A stretch of DNA of 64,000 bases from NCBI RefSeq assembly GCF_031453615.1, contig NZ_JAVIZT010000001.1:620001-684000 (forward strand), written 5' to 3'. The translations under genes were made by a program, and so were the position numbers. Shown here piece after piece: positions 28,963 to 37,303 of this stretch. How positions within the stretch are numbered: the stretch's first letter is position 1; each line of letters starts with the position of its first letter. The DNA comes from Microbacterium sp. SORGH_AS_0428 (lineage in GTDB: Bacteria; Actinomycetota; Actinomycetes; Actinomycetales; Microbacteriaceae). The notes under the pieces were generated by a model. The model saw nothing but the letters and a program-made list of their open reading frames with translations. It did not search any database and was not told where the DNA came from.

Positions 28963-29613
28963 TCAGCCGATGGCGGTGAAGCGCCGCCGGTGGTGAGCGG
29001 GCGTCTCGATCTCGTCGAGGATGGCCAGCGCGAGGTCTGCGGCGGAGATGGTCGAGGTACCGTCCGCGGCCCGCAGGAGCACGTCGCCGCCGAGCGTGTA
29101 CCGGCCCGTCGATGCCGTGCCGAGCCAGGAGCCGAACTCCTCCGGCGGGCTGACGTAGAACCAGTCGAGCCCCTCGGGGCCGGTGGTGAGCAGCTCGAGT
29201 GCGTTGAGGCCGGTCTGCACCTCCGGCTTCACCTCAGCCGGCATGTGCTCATGGGTGGTGTCCCACAGGCGCGGCCCGCCCTCCTCGACGAGGAGCGAAG
29301 ACGCGCCGCCGATGTAGCCCAGGCGCGTGGCGGTGCCGGCCAGGCGCTCGATGAGCGACGCGACGATGCCCTCGACCTTGCCCGCCATGTCGCCGCGCGG
29401 AGACAGTGCGACCACCACGACGTCACGGTCGGCGATCACGCTCTCGCGCACGTCGTCCTCGATGACCGAGCCCTGGACGTATTCGACGCCGTCGACGAGA
29501 TCCGCCGGCGAGGTCCGACTGAGCGAGGTGACCGAGTGCCCGCGCCGCTGCGCTTCTGCGACGACTGCTGCGCCCGCATAGCCGCTCCCACCGAGAACCG
29601 TGATTCGTGCCAT
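28963..29613 (-). CDS. NAD(P)-binding oxidoreductase (NAD(P)H-binding family)
   Basis: A 216-residue atypical short-chain protein with ITVLGGSGYAGAAVVAEAQRRGH (residues 4-26) and no YxxxK active site, as in NmrA/NAD(P)H-binding proteins. It contains DVVVVALSPRGD and GYIGGASSLLVEEGG. It probably senses redox state or reduces a quinone or flavin. The chosen ATG at 29613 has GGAGGAAAGGA upstream. The ORF extends far upstream only as a shadow of the phosphotransferase gene. Confidence 0.84.
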   Translation of the reverse strand: MARITVLGGSGYAGAAVVAEAQRRGHSVTSLSRTSPADLVDGVEYVQGSVIEDDVRESVIADRDVVVVALSPRGDMAGKVEGIVASLIERLAGTATRLGYIGGASSLLVEEGGPRLWDTTHEHMPAEVKPEVQTGLNALELLTTGPEGLDWFYVSPPEEFGSWLGTASTGRYTLGGDVLLRAADGTSTISAADLALAILDEIETPAHHRRRFTAIG

Positions 29614-29752
29614 CGACGTGTGTCCTTTCCTCCCGGGCCGGCCGTCGGCCGAACCTCTGGGGTGAGGCCGCGGCTTCTTCCGCGGCCTGCTCACCACCCG
29701 GCAACGACCCCGCTCGCCCGACGATTCCCGCGCTCGCGCACGCATCGCCGAT

Positions 29753-30742
29753 TCATAGCGTGCGCGCCGGTTCCGCCGCTTCCAGGGCGCGCAGGGCGTC
29801 GTCGAGCAGGCGAGCGACCGAAGCCCGGTACTGCGGGAGCCACTCGCCCTCGAAGCCGCGGATGTCGATCTCGGTGACGAGGATGAGGCGGTAGTAAAGG
29901 CGGTACAGGGCGAGCCGGATCGCCCCCGTCGGCGAGACGAGTTCGGCAGCGAGGACTCCCCCGGCATCCGTGTCGCCCGCGATGATCTGCTCCTCGGCAC
30001 GCTCCTCGGCCATCTGGTTCGCCCCGACCAGATCGAAGAGCGGATCGCCCCACACAGCGCGTTCGGTGTCGATGAGTCCCACGATCCGCAGGTCGTCGTC
30101 GAGGAAGATGTTCGCCGGCCAGAGATCGTTGTGCACGACGACCGGATCGGTGACCGCCTCGAGGACGTGCCCGTGGCGCGAGAGCGCGGCACGAATCCTC
30201 GCCTCGGGCACGATCGTGCCCGATTCGGCCGCGTCGCGGAGGATGCCGTCGAACATCGCGGTGATCGCGGTGCGCCAGTCATCGTGCCGCATACCCGTCT
30301 CCCGCGCGGGATACCCGAAGGCCGGAGCCGGCACCCGGTGCAGCTCGGCCATGAGAGCGCCGAGGGCGTGACGCACGCGGACGGTGGCGGCCGCATCGAG
30401 CTCGAGATCGTTCCACACCCGGCCGGGCAGGTGGCGGGTGACCACGATGTCAGCATCCACGACCGATCGGGAGAAGTCGGTCATGACGACCTCGGGCACG
30501 GGAGCACGTTCCGCCAGCATCCCGTAGACGAGCGCCTCGGATGCGGCGATCCCGCGTTCGTAGCGGCACAGCCTGCGCGGATCGGTCGGGGTCGCCTTCA
30601 CGATGAGACGAGCACCGTCGGTGAGTGTCACGGCCAAGGTGGCGGCGAACGTCCCGCCGGTCAGTGCTTCGCTGCGCGCGATCTCGCCGAGCGGCTCGAG
30701 AACGGCGGCGAGCTGTGCGGGAGTGAGCGACATCGGTGGCAC
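29753..30742 (-). CDS. Kinase-fold phosphotransferase (APH/fructosamine kinase-like)
   Basis: A 329-residue protein kinase-like fold enzyme. The catalytic loop VVHNDLWPANIFLD (with Asp) and the metal-binding GLIDTERAVWGDPLFD are intact, and LIVKATPTD carries the ATP-binding Lys. This resembles fructosamine kinases and aminoglycoside phosphotransferases, but resistance cannot be inferred. I chose the GTG at 30742 because AAAGG lies 9 nt upstream. The ATG three codons later is the alternative. It lies downstream of the orphan sensor kinase, on the same strand. Confidence 0.8.
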   Translation of the reverse strand: MPPMSLTPAQLAAVLEPLGEIARSEALTGGTFAATLAVTLTDGARLIVKATPTDPRRLCRYERGIAASEALVYGMLAERAPVPEVVMTDFSRSVVDADIVVTRHLPGRVWNDLELDAAATVRVRHALGALMAELHRVPAPAFGYPARETGMRHDDWRTAITAMFDGILRDAAESGTIVPEARIRAALSRHGHVLEAVTDPVVVHNDLWPANIFLDDDLRIVGLIDTERAVWGDPLFDLVGANQMAEERAEEQIIAGDTDAGGVLAAELVSPTGAIRLALYRLYYRLILVTEIDIRGFEGEWLPQYRASVARLLDDALRALEAAEPARTL

Positions 30743-30827
30743 AGGCGCGGACCTTTCGGGTGGAGCAGCCGGCGTCCGCGAGACGCACGGCCTTCTCACG
30801 CTAGCGTCCGCGACCCTCCGATGCCCG

Positions 30828-32444
30828 TCAGAGGGCCGGGATGCAGATCGTGACCTCCGTTCCGCCGGCCGCGCTCCGGGCGAGAGAGGCCACTCCCGCG
30901 TGCGCGGTCACGATGTTGTGCACGACAGACAGCCCCAGCCCGAAACCCTGCACCGCGTCTCGATGCGCCAGAGGCGCGCGATAGAAGCGGTCGAACGCAC
31001 GGTGCTGCTCGACCTCGCTCATGCCGGGTCCCTCGTCACTGACACGGATCCGGATCTCGTCGTCGACTCGATCGCACTGCGCGAGCACCTCGGTGCCCTC
31101 GACTGCGAACTTCACCGCGTTCGAGAGCAGTTCCGATACCGCCTGTCGGATGCGGCCCGTATCGGCCATGGCGACTGCGGTATCGGCGACCTCCGCGCGG
31201 ATCGCGAGGCCGCGCCTGGCCGCATCGGGCCTTGCGATGCGCACGCACTCGCCGACGAGACCGGCCACATCCGTCGGCTTGAGCTGAAGCTCCATACGGA
31301 TGTCGGCGGCGGTCAACAGCTCCGATACGCGGGTCATGACCCGGTCGACGCTGCGCAGGATGATGTCGATCCGCTCCTGCGCACCGGGGTCGGTCTCGGC
31401 GACCCGCTCGCTCAACAGATCCAGATGCCCGATCAGCGGGGTCATGGGCGTGCGCAACTCGTGCGACACGGTGTGGAGGAAGTCGTCCCGCATCTGCTCG
31501 GAGTGCAGCACCTCGGTGACGTCCTCCGCGACCACGAGGGTGCCGAGCGCGGAGCCGTCGGGGCGTGCGATCTTCGATGACGAGCGGATGTAGGCGCGCT
31601 GATGCCCCGGGGGGCCGACCCAGGCGAGCGTCGGGGCAAGCTCGGTGCCGTCGACGACGGCCTGCAGGATCCGGTCGCTGCGGCGCAGGGGGGTCGTGCG
31701 GTCGGCGGCGAAGACGCCGCCGGAGTTGATGGGCTCGCCCGGGCTCGCGAGCTCGTAGCCCTCGTGGCGGGCGACCTCGTGAGCGCGGGGGTTGGCGAGC
31801 AACAATGCCCCTTCCGGGTCATAGACGGCGATCGCGGTCGGGACCGTGCCGATGACCGCGTCCACCAGCATCTTGCCGTCGGTGACGCGGGCGAGCGCCT
31901 GCTCGCGCGCCCGATGCGCAGCGCTCAGGCGGGCGGCGTGACGGCGCAGGGCCCGGGCGCCGAGGGCTGCGACGACGATGATCATGAGCAGTGCGATGAG
32001 CGTCCCGACGTCGAAGAAGACGTCTGCGAGGGTTGCCGGCCACTGGCCCGTCATCACGCAGGGGATGACGACGAAGAGCACCATCAACAGGACCGACACC
32101 GTCGGCCACGGCCGTGGAAGCAACGCCAACCCCAGCACGGGCAGCGCCACCACGAAGACGGTGAGCGACGTCTGAGGCAACAGTTCCTGCCGCAGCGCGG
32201 CGAACACGACGACATTCACGCTCAGCACCGAGGCGACCAGCCAGGTCCGCGTCACCCGGCGCGCCAGTGCGGCTGCGAGCCAGCCCGCGGCGAGCAGGAG
32301 CGCGATCACGACCCACAGCGCGACGGGCAGCGAGCGTCCGAACTGGACGTCGTACACGATGAGACCGGCGATGAGTCCGGCGAGCACGAGGCCCTGCAGC
32401 CACAGCAACGACTTGGCCGCGAGTTCGACGATGAAATCCGTCAT
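30828..32444 (-). CDS. Membrane sensor histidine kinase with PAS domain (orphan)
   Basis: A 538-residue kinase. Residues ~1-190 hold about eight hydrophobic helices with almost no extracytoplasmic domain, so it likely senses within the membrane. A PAS-like domain follows (~205-325, IAVYDPEGALLLANPRA), then HisKA with the phospho-acceptor in HTVSHELRTPMTPL (~residue 335) and HATPase motifs N (ELLSNAVKF), G1 (DEGPGMS) and G2 (GFGLGLSVVH). No response regulator is adjacent, so its partner is elsewhere. GAGGAG is 12 nt before the ATG. Confidence 0.9.
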   Translation of the reverse strand: MTDFIVELAAKSLLWLQGLVLAGLIAGLIVYDVQFGRSLPVALWVVIALLLAAGWLAAALARRVTRTWLVASVLSVNVVVFAALRQELLPQTSLTVFVVALPVLGLALLPRPWPTVSVLLMVLFVVIPCVMTGQWPATLADVFFDVGTLIALLMIIVVAALGARALRRHAARLSAAHRAREQALARVTDGKMLVDAVIGTVPTAIAVYDPEGALLLANPRAHEVARHEGYELASPGEPINSGGVFAADRTTPLRRSDRILQAVVDGTELAPTLAWVGPPGHQRAYIRSSSKIARPDGSALGTLVVAEDVTEVLHSEQMRDDFLHTVSHELRTPMTPLIGHLDLLSERVAETDPGAQERIDIILRSVDRVMTRVSELLTAADIRMELQLKPTDVAGLVGECVRIARPDAARRGLAIRAEVADTAVAMADTGRIRQAVSELLSNAVKFAVEGTEVLAQCDRVDDEIRIRVSDEGPGMSEVEQHRAFDRFYRAPLAHRDAVQGFGLGLSVVHNIVTAHAGVASLARSAAGGTEVTICIPAL

Positions 32445-32590
32445 GGGGTTCTGCGCTCCTCGGGTGGGCCGATGACGAGGTGCCCTGTCACGACGGGAGA
32501 GGCGCCCTTCCGGAATGCCCGAGATCTCAGGGACGCATCAACGGTATCCACCGAGACCGCTCTCACGACAGCGCGACGACGCAGCGGCGA

Positions 32591-33712
32591 TCAAGACCTG
32601 ACGTCGCGCAGTTCGCCGCCGGAGAGAACGAGCGAGAGACCCCGTCGTCCACGGCTGAAGGGAACGGACACCACGGCGACCAGCACGATGATCCCGCTGA
32701 CGATGCCGACGAGGCCCACCACGGTCTGCACCGGTCCGGCATCGGCGCCCGGCAGTTGGTCCACAACGGTGGCGATCGTGTAGGGCAGCGCCACGACCGA
32801 CGCGCGATGAAGTCGCCGCCACCATCCGGAACGATCCGGCGGCCACGCCGGCGTCAACCACACGAGCCGCTGTCCGATGGAGGCTCCCGCACCCAGCACC
32901 GCGGGCAGCACCACGACGAGCACGATCGTGCCGGCGCCGACGACGATGACACTCGCGACCGAGACCGCATCCGAGGGTTCGCGCCCGCCGGCGATCGCGA
33001 GCTGCGGCGCGATGAGCGTCAGCGAGAGCAGCCCGCTCACGACATTGACCGCGACAGCGTCGAGAATCATCCCGAACCACCGTCGCCAGACGGTGACGGG
33101 CCGCGGCAGCGAGCGGTCCCGGCGCAGGGCCCCGGAACTCGGCATCCAGGACAGCAGGAGTGGAGCGAGGAACACGCCGATCGCTGCGCCGGCCGTGTTC
33201 GTGATCAGATCGTCGACGTCGGCGACGCGATACGCGCAGTCGTAGAGCCCCCAGACCCCCGTCAACTGCGTCGTCTCGATCAGCAGCGACAGCGCGGCCC
33301 CGAGCGCGATGGACACGACGGGTCCGCGATTCCAGTAGCGCCGCGCGATGATGCCGAAGGGAATGAACAGCGCGACGTTCAGCGCGACTTGAAGCGTGGC
33401 GCGGCTCGTGAGAGCGGAGACGACGGACAGGCCCTGCGTCTCACGCAGGATGTCGCCGACGGAGTGTCCGGGGACGAGCTCGATGCCGGCGCTGCTCACG
33501 CCGCAGTTCGCCGCGACGTCGGGCAGCGGCAGGAGCGTGTAGGCGACGAGCGCCACCGCGTAGACGCTGGTCGCCGCCGCGCCCAGAAGCCTCGGGAACG
33601 AGAGCCGGCCGTAGCGACGGATCTGAATCAACAGCATCGGGCCGAGGACGGCGAAGAAGATCAGCGAGCCCCCGATGAGGCCGAACCACGCCTGCCACGT
33701 CCACCCGGTCAT
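32591..33712 (-). CDS. VanZ-RDD fusion membrane protein
   Basis: A 373-residue polytopic membrane protein. The N-terminal ~190 residues look like VanZ (YTLLPLPD near residue 60, IPFGIIARRYW, ETTQLTGVWG, DVDDLITNTAGAAIGVFLAP). The C-terminal ~170 residues start WRRWFGMILDAVAVN and contain GASIGQRLVWLTP, as in RDD domains. The fusion is known in actinobacteria and its function is unclear. VanZ relatives can confer low-level glycopeptide tolerance. I set the start at 33712 because TAGGAT lies 7 nt upstream. Two in-frame codons further upstream overlap that box. Confidence 0.78.
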   Translation of the reverse strand: MTGWTWQAWFGLIGGSLIFFAVLGPMLLIQIRRYGRLSFPRLLGAAATSVYAVALVAYTLLPLPDVAANCGVSSAGIELVPGHSVGDILRETQGLSVVSALTSRATLQVALNVALFIPFGIIARRYWNRGPVVSIALGAALSLLIETTQLTGVWGLYDCAYRVADVDDLITNTAGAAIGVFLAPLLLSWMPSSGALRRDRSLPRPVTVWRRWFGMILDAVAVNVVSGLLSLTLIAPQLAIAGGREPSDAVSVASVIVVGAGTIVLVVVLPAVLGAGASIGQRLVWLTPAWPPDRSGWWRRLHRASVVALPYTIATVVDQLPGADAGPVQTVVGLVGIVSGIIVLVAVVSVPFSRGRRGLSLVLSGGELRDVRS

Positions 33713-33759
33713 CCGATCCATCCTAGGAGGCACACCGCGCGCTTCCCGGTGCGTCGCAC

Positions 33760-34275
33760 TCAGCCGTGGGAGAGCAGTTCCAGCGCGATGACCCCGACCG
33801 CGAGCACGGCTTCCCCAGCGAGGATCATGATGCGCTGCATCCGGGGAACGGCGAGCCGTCGGACGGCCAGCAGACCGATCGCGACGAGGGTGGCGGTCGT
33901 GATGAGCATCGCCGCCAGCAGACCCGTCGAGCCGTCATAGAGCCCGAGCGCCGCGAGCCCGATGCACACCAGAGGCGGGAGTGCGACGGTCGCAGCGCCC
34001 AGGGTGCCGGTCACCATGTGCCGATGCTCGGCACGCTCAGGCACGCGCGAGTGCACAACCATGTGGCTGAGCAGGTCGGCGACATAGACCGCGCACACGG
34101 TCGCAGCGACGGTGATGGCGAGCGTTGCGAGCGCGAGACCCGCATCCGGATGCGCATCGTGAGCGCGCAGCGCGATGATCACCGCAAGGGCGGTGAAGGC
34201 GACGTAGATCCGTTCCTTGAGGGATGCGGCGCGCCGGATGCGCGTCTGAGCGTCATCGTCGCGCGCTTCCGTCAT
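33760..34275 (-). CDS. Hypothetical four-helix membrane protein
   Basis: A 171-residue protein with a charged N-terminus (RIRRAASLKERIYVAFTALAV) and four to five membrane helices. A cytoplasmic or loop segment HSRVPERAEHRHMVTG follows helix 2. I do not recognise the family. It overlaps the tetR gene stop by 4 bp, so it is co-expressed with the TetR regulator and may belong to the same response as the divergent ABC transporter. Confidence 0.72.
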   Translation of the reverse strand: MTEARDDDAQTRIRRAASLKERIYVAFTALAVIIALRAHDAHPDAGLALATLAITVAATVCAVYVADLLSHMVVHSRVPERAEHRHMVTGTLGAATVALPPLVCIGLAALGLYDGSTGLLAAMLITTATLVAIGLLAVRRLAVPRMQRIMILAGEAVLAVGVIALELLSHG

Positions 34276-34934
34276 GCCCGGCTCCCGTCGGGCGCATACG
34301 CGCGCAGGAAGGCGTGCGCGCCGTCCGTCATGATCCGATCCACGCGGTCGAGCTGGGCGCGGCGGCGGCCGGGCTCGTTCAGGACGCGCAGGGTGGTCAG
34401 GGCGTGGAAGTGATCGGCGGCGAGCTCGGGATCAGGGGCGTCGAGGAGGCCGGCTCGCGCCAGCAGCTCGAGGCGTTCGGCGAGCGCGCGGTTGTGTGCC
34501 GCTTCGAGCGGGTGGTCGTCGAGCTCCGGGAGCAGCGTCTCGTTCTCGGTGATGAGCCGCACGGCGGCGGCGTAGTCGGAGGCGGCGAGCTGGGAGCGGC
34601 CGAGGTCGAGGGCGAAGGCGACGAGCGCGCGCTCGGTCGCGGCGGGGTCGGCATCGGCGAGGACCGGCGGAAGGTGACGCTCGATCAGCTGTCGGAGGGT
34701 GATCAGGGCCGCCTCCCCCGCCTGCTCCACGACACCCAGCAGGAGCCGCCGCTTGTCGCCGTAGTAGTCGTAAACGGTGCGCTTGGACACGCCCGCGCGC
34801 GCAGCCACCGCGTCCATGCTGGTGCGCTCCACGCCATCGCGCACGAACAGTTCGCGGGCGGCGGTGAGGATCGCGGAGCGCTTGTGGGCTTGGCCCTCCC
34901 GGACCTGCTTGACCTGCGTGTCGGGCATCGGCAT
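34272..34934 (-). CDS. TetR-family transcriptional regulator
   Basis: A 220-residue regulator with an N-terminal TetR HTH at residues ~15-62 (RSAILTAARELFVRDGVERT, MDAVAARAGVSKRTVYDYYGDKRRLL). It has a C-terminal ligand-binding helical domain. I chose the ATG at 34934, which has GGAAGAGGGG just upstream. The longer ORF start lies inside the operator region. It is divergent from the ABC exporter genes across two adjacent palindromes, so it probably represses both itself and the transporter. The inducer is unknown. Confidence 0.92.
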   Translation of the reverse strand: MPMPDTQVKQVREGQAHKRSAILTAARELFVRDGVERTSMDAVAARAGVSKRTVYDYYGDKRRLLLGVVEQAGEAALITLRQLIERHLPPVLADADPAATERALVAFALDLGRSQLAASDYAAAVRLITENETLLPELDDHPLEAAHNRALAERLELLARAGLLDAPDPELAADHFHALTTLRVLNEPGRRRAQLDRVDRIMTDGAHAFLRAYAPDGSRA

Positions 34935-34963
34935 CCCCTCTTCCTGCGACTGCACCGACAACT

Positions 34964-34981
34964 CTACACTGACGAGTGTAG
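34964..34981. promoter_or_regulatory. Palindromic operator 1, TetR/ABC divergon
   Basis: An 18-bp palindrome, CTACACT-GACG-AGTGTAG, with perfect 7-bp arms. It shares the half-site CTACAC with operator 2, whose centre is 21 bp away (two helical turns). This fits two TetR dimers bound side by side. Its left part overlaps TANNNT boxes for the minus-strand tetR promoter. Confidence 0.8.
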
Positions 34982-34982
34982 C

Positions 34983-35004
34983 CACTACACCACACGGTGT
35001 AGTG
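34983..35004. promoter_or_regulatory. Palindromic operator 2, TetR/ABC divergon
   Basis: A 22-bp palindrome, CACTACACC-ACAC-GGTGTAGTG, with perfect 9-bp arms. It covers the TAGTGT -10 box (35000-35005) of the ABC transporter gene, so bound repressor would block RNA polymerase. Confidence 0.82.
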
Positions 35005-35005
35005 T
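35000..35005 (+). promoter_or_regulatory. -10 box of leaderless ABC transporter transcript
   Basis: TAGTGT lies 7 nt before the ATG at 35013 with no Shine-Dalgarno between. The start of transcription should fall at or next to the start codon. The box overlaps operator 2. Confidence 0.55.
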
Positions 35006-35012
35006 GCCACAC

Positions 35013-35936
35013 ATGGTCCTCAGTTCTCCGCTCTCACTCCAGGCACACGCGCTCACCAAGCGCCACGGCGCGATCACCGCCGTCGACGGCCTGTCGTTCG
35101 AGGTCAGACCGGGCGTCGTGACGGGCTTCCTCGGCCCCAACGGCGCCGGCAAGTCCACGACCCTGCGCATGTTCCTCGGGCTCGATCGACCATCATCGGG
35201 AGCCGCGACCATCGGCGGTCTCCGCGCAGCCGAGCTGCCTCACCCGGCGCGCGTGGTCGGGGCGATGCTCGATGCCCGAGCCGTCCACCCGCGACGCTCC
35301 GCCGGCGAGCACCTCTGGGCAACGGCCCGCGCTGCCGGCATCCGTCGGTCGCGCGTCGACGAGATGCTGGAGACGGTCGGGCTCGCCGACGCCGGCGGCC
35401 GACCGGCCGGAGCGTTCTCCCTGGGCATGAAGCAGCGCCTGGGGATCGCGACCGCCCTGATCGGCGACCCGGGGATCGTGATCTTCGACGAACCGCTCAA
35501 CGGACTCGATCCCGAGGGCATCCGCTGGGCGCGCGCGCTCATGCGCGAGCTCGCGGCAGAGGGACGCACCGTGCTCTTCTCGAGCCACCTCATGGGCGAG
35601 ATGGAGCTGACCGCGGACCACCTGATCGTCATCCATCGCGGGACACTGCTCGCAGACGAGTCGCTGCCGGCGTTCATCGCCTCCCGGACGACATCCTGGG
35701 TCCGCGTCCGCACACCGGACCTCGCGGGTCTTGCCCGCGTCCTCACGAGGGCAGGCCTGTCCACGACCCCGGTTCCCGGGCAGCCCGACGCGCTGCGAGT
35801 GCGGGACACATCGCCCGATCAGGTCGGCCACCTCGCCGCCACGGCCGGCGTCGAGGTGTCGGAGCTCACGCTCGTGCGCGACTCCCTCGAAGACGCCTTC
35901 CTGCGCATGACCACCCTCGACCGTAAGGCGGCGTGA
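35013..35936 (+). CDS. ABC transporter ATP-binding protein (exporter type)
   Basis: A 307-residue ABC ATPase with Walker A GPNGAGKSTT (~residue 44), signature FSLGMKQRL (~133) and Walker B IVIFDEPLNGLDPEG (~155). The C-terminal ~90 residues form the extra domain typical of DrrA/NatA-like exporters. It pairs with the permease 1 bp downstream. The ATG at 35013 has no Shine-Dalgarno and follows TAGTGT by 7 nt, indicating a leaderless transcript controlled by the TetR operators. The substrate is unknown. Drug, lipid or peptide export is typical. Confidence 0.92.
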   Translation: MVLSSPLSLQAHALTKRHGAITAVDGLSFEVRPGVVTGFLGPNGAGKSTTLRMFLGLDRPSSGAATIGGLRAAELPHPARVVGAMLDARAVHPRRSAGEHLWATARAAGIRRSRVDEMLETVGLADAGGRPAGAFSLGMKQRLGIATALIGDPGIVIFDEPLNGLDPEGIRWARALMRELAAEGRTVLFSSHLMGEMELTADHLIVIHRGTLLADESLPAFIASRTTSWVRVRTPDLAGLARVLTRAGLSTTPVPGQPDALRVRDTSPDQVGHLAATAGVEVSELTLVRDSLEDAFLRMTTLDRKAA

Positions 35937-35937
35937 G

Positions 35938-36690
35938 ATGAACCTCTTCGCATCGGAGTGGATCAAGACCCGGAGCGTGCGAAGCACCTGGATCCTCGCC
36001 GCCTCGACGGTCGTCGTCACCGCACTCGTGAGCCTGCTGGGCATCAGCGGTCTGAGCGCCGACTGGCAGGCCGAGCTGCCCGGAGACTTCGACCCCGTCG
36101 GCGTCAGCTTCAAGGGGATCCTCGTCGGGCAGCTGCTCATGGCCATGCTCGGGGCGCAGGCCGTCACCAGCGAGTACGCCTCGGGGCAGATCATCAGCAC
36201 CCTTTCGATCGCTCCCCGGCGCGCCCGGCTGTTCACCGCGAAGGCCCTCGTGACCACCTCTGTCGCCGCGGTCGTGGCGGTCGGCACGGTAGCGGCGAGC
36301 TTCGTCGCCGGTCAGGCGGCGCTCGCCGCCGCCGGCCTGCCGACGGCGAGCACGAATGACGGCGACACCGTGCGCGCCCTCGTCTGCGCCGTCGCGTACC
36401 TCGTCCTGTCGGCCGTGCTGGGCCTGGCATTCGGCACGCTCACGCGCAGTTCCTCCGGGGCGCTGGCGATCGTCGTGGGCGTCGGCCTCCTGGTACCCGC
36501 CCTCGCACCGGGCCTTCCGGGGATCGCGGGCCGGTTCGCGGGGACCTTCTGGCCGACGACCGCAGGCCAGGCGTCCTACACGGCGGCCGGCACCGGCGTG
36601 CCGCCTCTGGTCGGCCTGGCGGTGATGGCCGTGTTCACCGCGTGGATGACGGTGGCAGCCGTGACGACGCTCCGCGTGCGCGACGTCTGA
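35938..36690 (+). CDS. ABC transporter permease (ABC-2 type)
   Basis: A 250-residue protein with six hydrophobic helices and the N-terminal amphipathic segment FASEWIKTRSVRSTWIL typical of ABC-2 permeases. The SEYASGQIISTLSIAPRR motif matches the coupling region of NatB/DrrB-like subunits. It starts 1 bp after the ATPase stop. Together they form a two-gene exporter under TetR control. Confidence 0.9.
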   Translation: MNLFASEWIKTRSVRSTWILAASTVVVTALVSLLGISGLSADWQAELPGDFDPVGVSFKGILVGQLLMAMLGAQAVTSEYASGQIISTLSIAPRRARLFTAKALVTTSVAAVVAVGTVAASFVAGQAALAAAGLPTASTNDGDTVRALVCAVAYLVLSAVLGLAFGTLTRSSSGALAIVVGVGLLVPALAPGLPGIAGRFAGTFWPTTAGQASYTAAGTGVPPLVGLAVMAVFTAWMTVAAVTTLRVRDV

Positions 36691-36714
36691 GTCCACACGA
36701 TCTCCACCCTGCTT

Positions 36715-36728
36715 CCACCCGTGGGTGG
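36715..36728. promoter_or_regulatory. 14-bp palindrome upstream of the two-component operon
   Basis: CCACCC-GT-GGGTGG lies 36 bp before the start of the membrane protein that leads the NarL-type operon. It could be a regulator site, possibly for the LuxR-type response regulator at 38406, or a weak hairpin ending the ABC operon. Nothing else decides between them. Confidence 0.4.
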
Positions 36729-36763
36729 TCGTCCGGCGCCTCGTGTGCGACGACGCTGGCGTC

Positions 36764-37303
36764 ATGACCTTCTCCACCGTCCTCAACGTCCTGCTCCTTC
36801 TCGTCCTCGTCGTCTGGCTGGGGTACCGCCAGTCGACGTGGCGCCCCATCCGCTCCGGCCGGATGTGGCGGATGCCGATCATCCTCGGCGTCGCCGGAGT
36901 CGCCGTCATCGCCCAGACCGTCGATCACGTCACGACCCTCGACGTCATCGCGTTGACGGTCGAAGCGGCGATCGCTCTCGGCGTCGGCGCGGCGATGGGG
37001 CGCATCGCCCGCATCAGGCCCATCGCGCAGCCGTCCGCGCGGATAAAGGGTGCATCGCTCGAATCTCGAACCGGATGGTGGGGCATGGCACTGTGGCTGA
37101 TCGTGATCGCCAGTCGGATCGCGATCGATGTCGCCGCCGCGTCGAACGGGGCGTTCGTCGCCTCATCCATGGGCGCCATCCTGCTTCTGCTCGCAGCCAA
37201 CCGGGCGATGCGGGTGCTGGTGCTCGAATCCCGGACGCGGCGACTCGTCGGCGGCGACGGGGATACTCCTGCACCGACGGCGCGGTCCATGATGGGGTCA
37301 TGA
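36764..37303 (+). CDS. Hypothetical membrane protein upstream of sensor kinase
   Basis: A 179-residue protein with about five membrane helices and a short basic loop between helices 1 and 2 (GYRQSTWRPIRSGRMWRMP). It resembles small CcdC/DUF1453-like membrane proteins but I cannot confirm that. I chose the ATG at 36764 because hydrophobic sequence begins there. It overlaps the histidine kinase start by 4 bp (ATGA), so it is part of the two-component operon and may be an accessory sensor or a target. Confidence 0.7.
   Translation: MTFSTVLNVLLLLVLVVWLGYRQSTWRPIRSGRMWRMPIILGVAGVAVIAQTVDHVTTLDVIALTVEAAIALGVGAAMGRIARIRPIAQPSARIKGASLESRTGWWGMALWLIVIASRIAIDVAAASNGAFVASSMGAILLLLAANRAMRVLVLESRTRRLVGGDGDTPAPTARSMMGS

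Noticed and set aside
29753..30742. Aminoglycoside resistance gene
   Set aside because: The kinase fold is shared by many small-molecule kinases, and nothing here indicates an aminoglycoside substrate.
32480..33940. A 486-codon plus-strand frame opposite the VanZ-RDD gene
   Set aside because: It is charged, repetitive in Arg/Asp/Gly/His and antisense to a membrane protein with clear helices.
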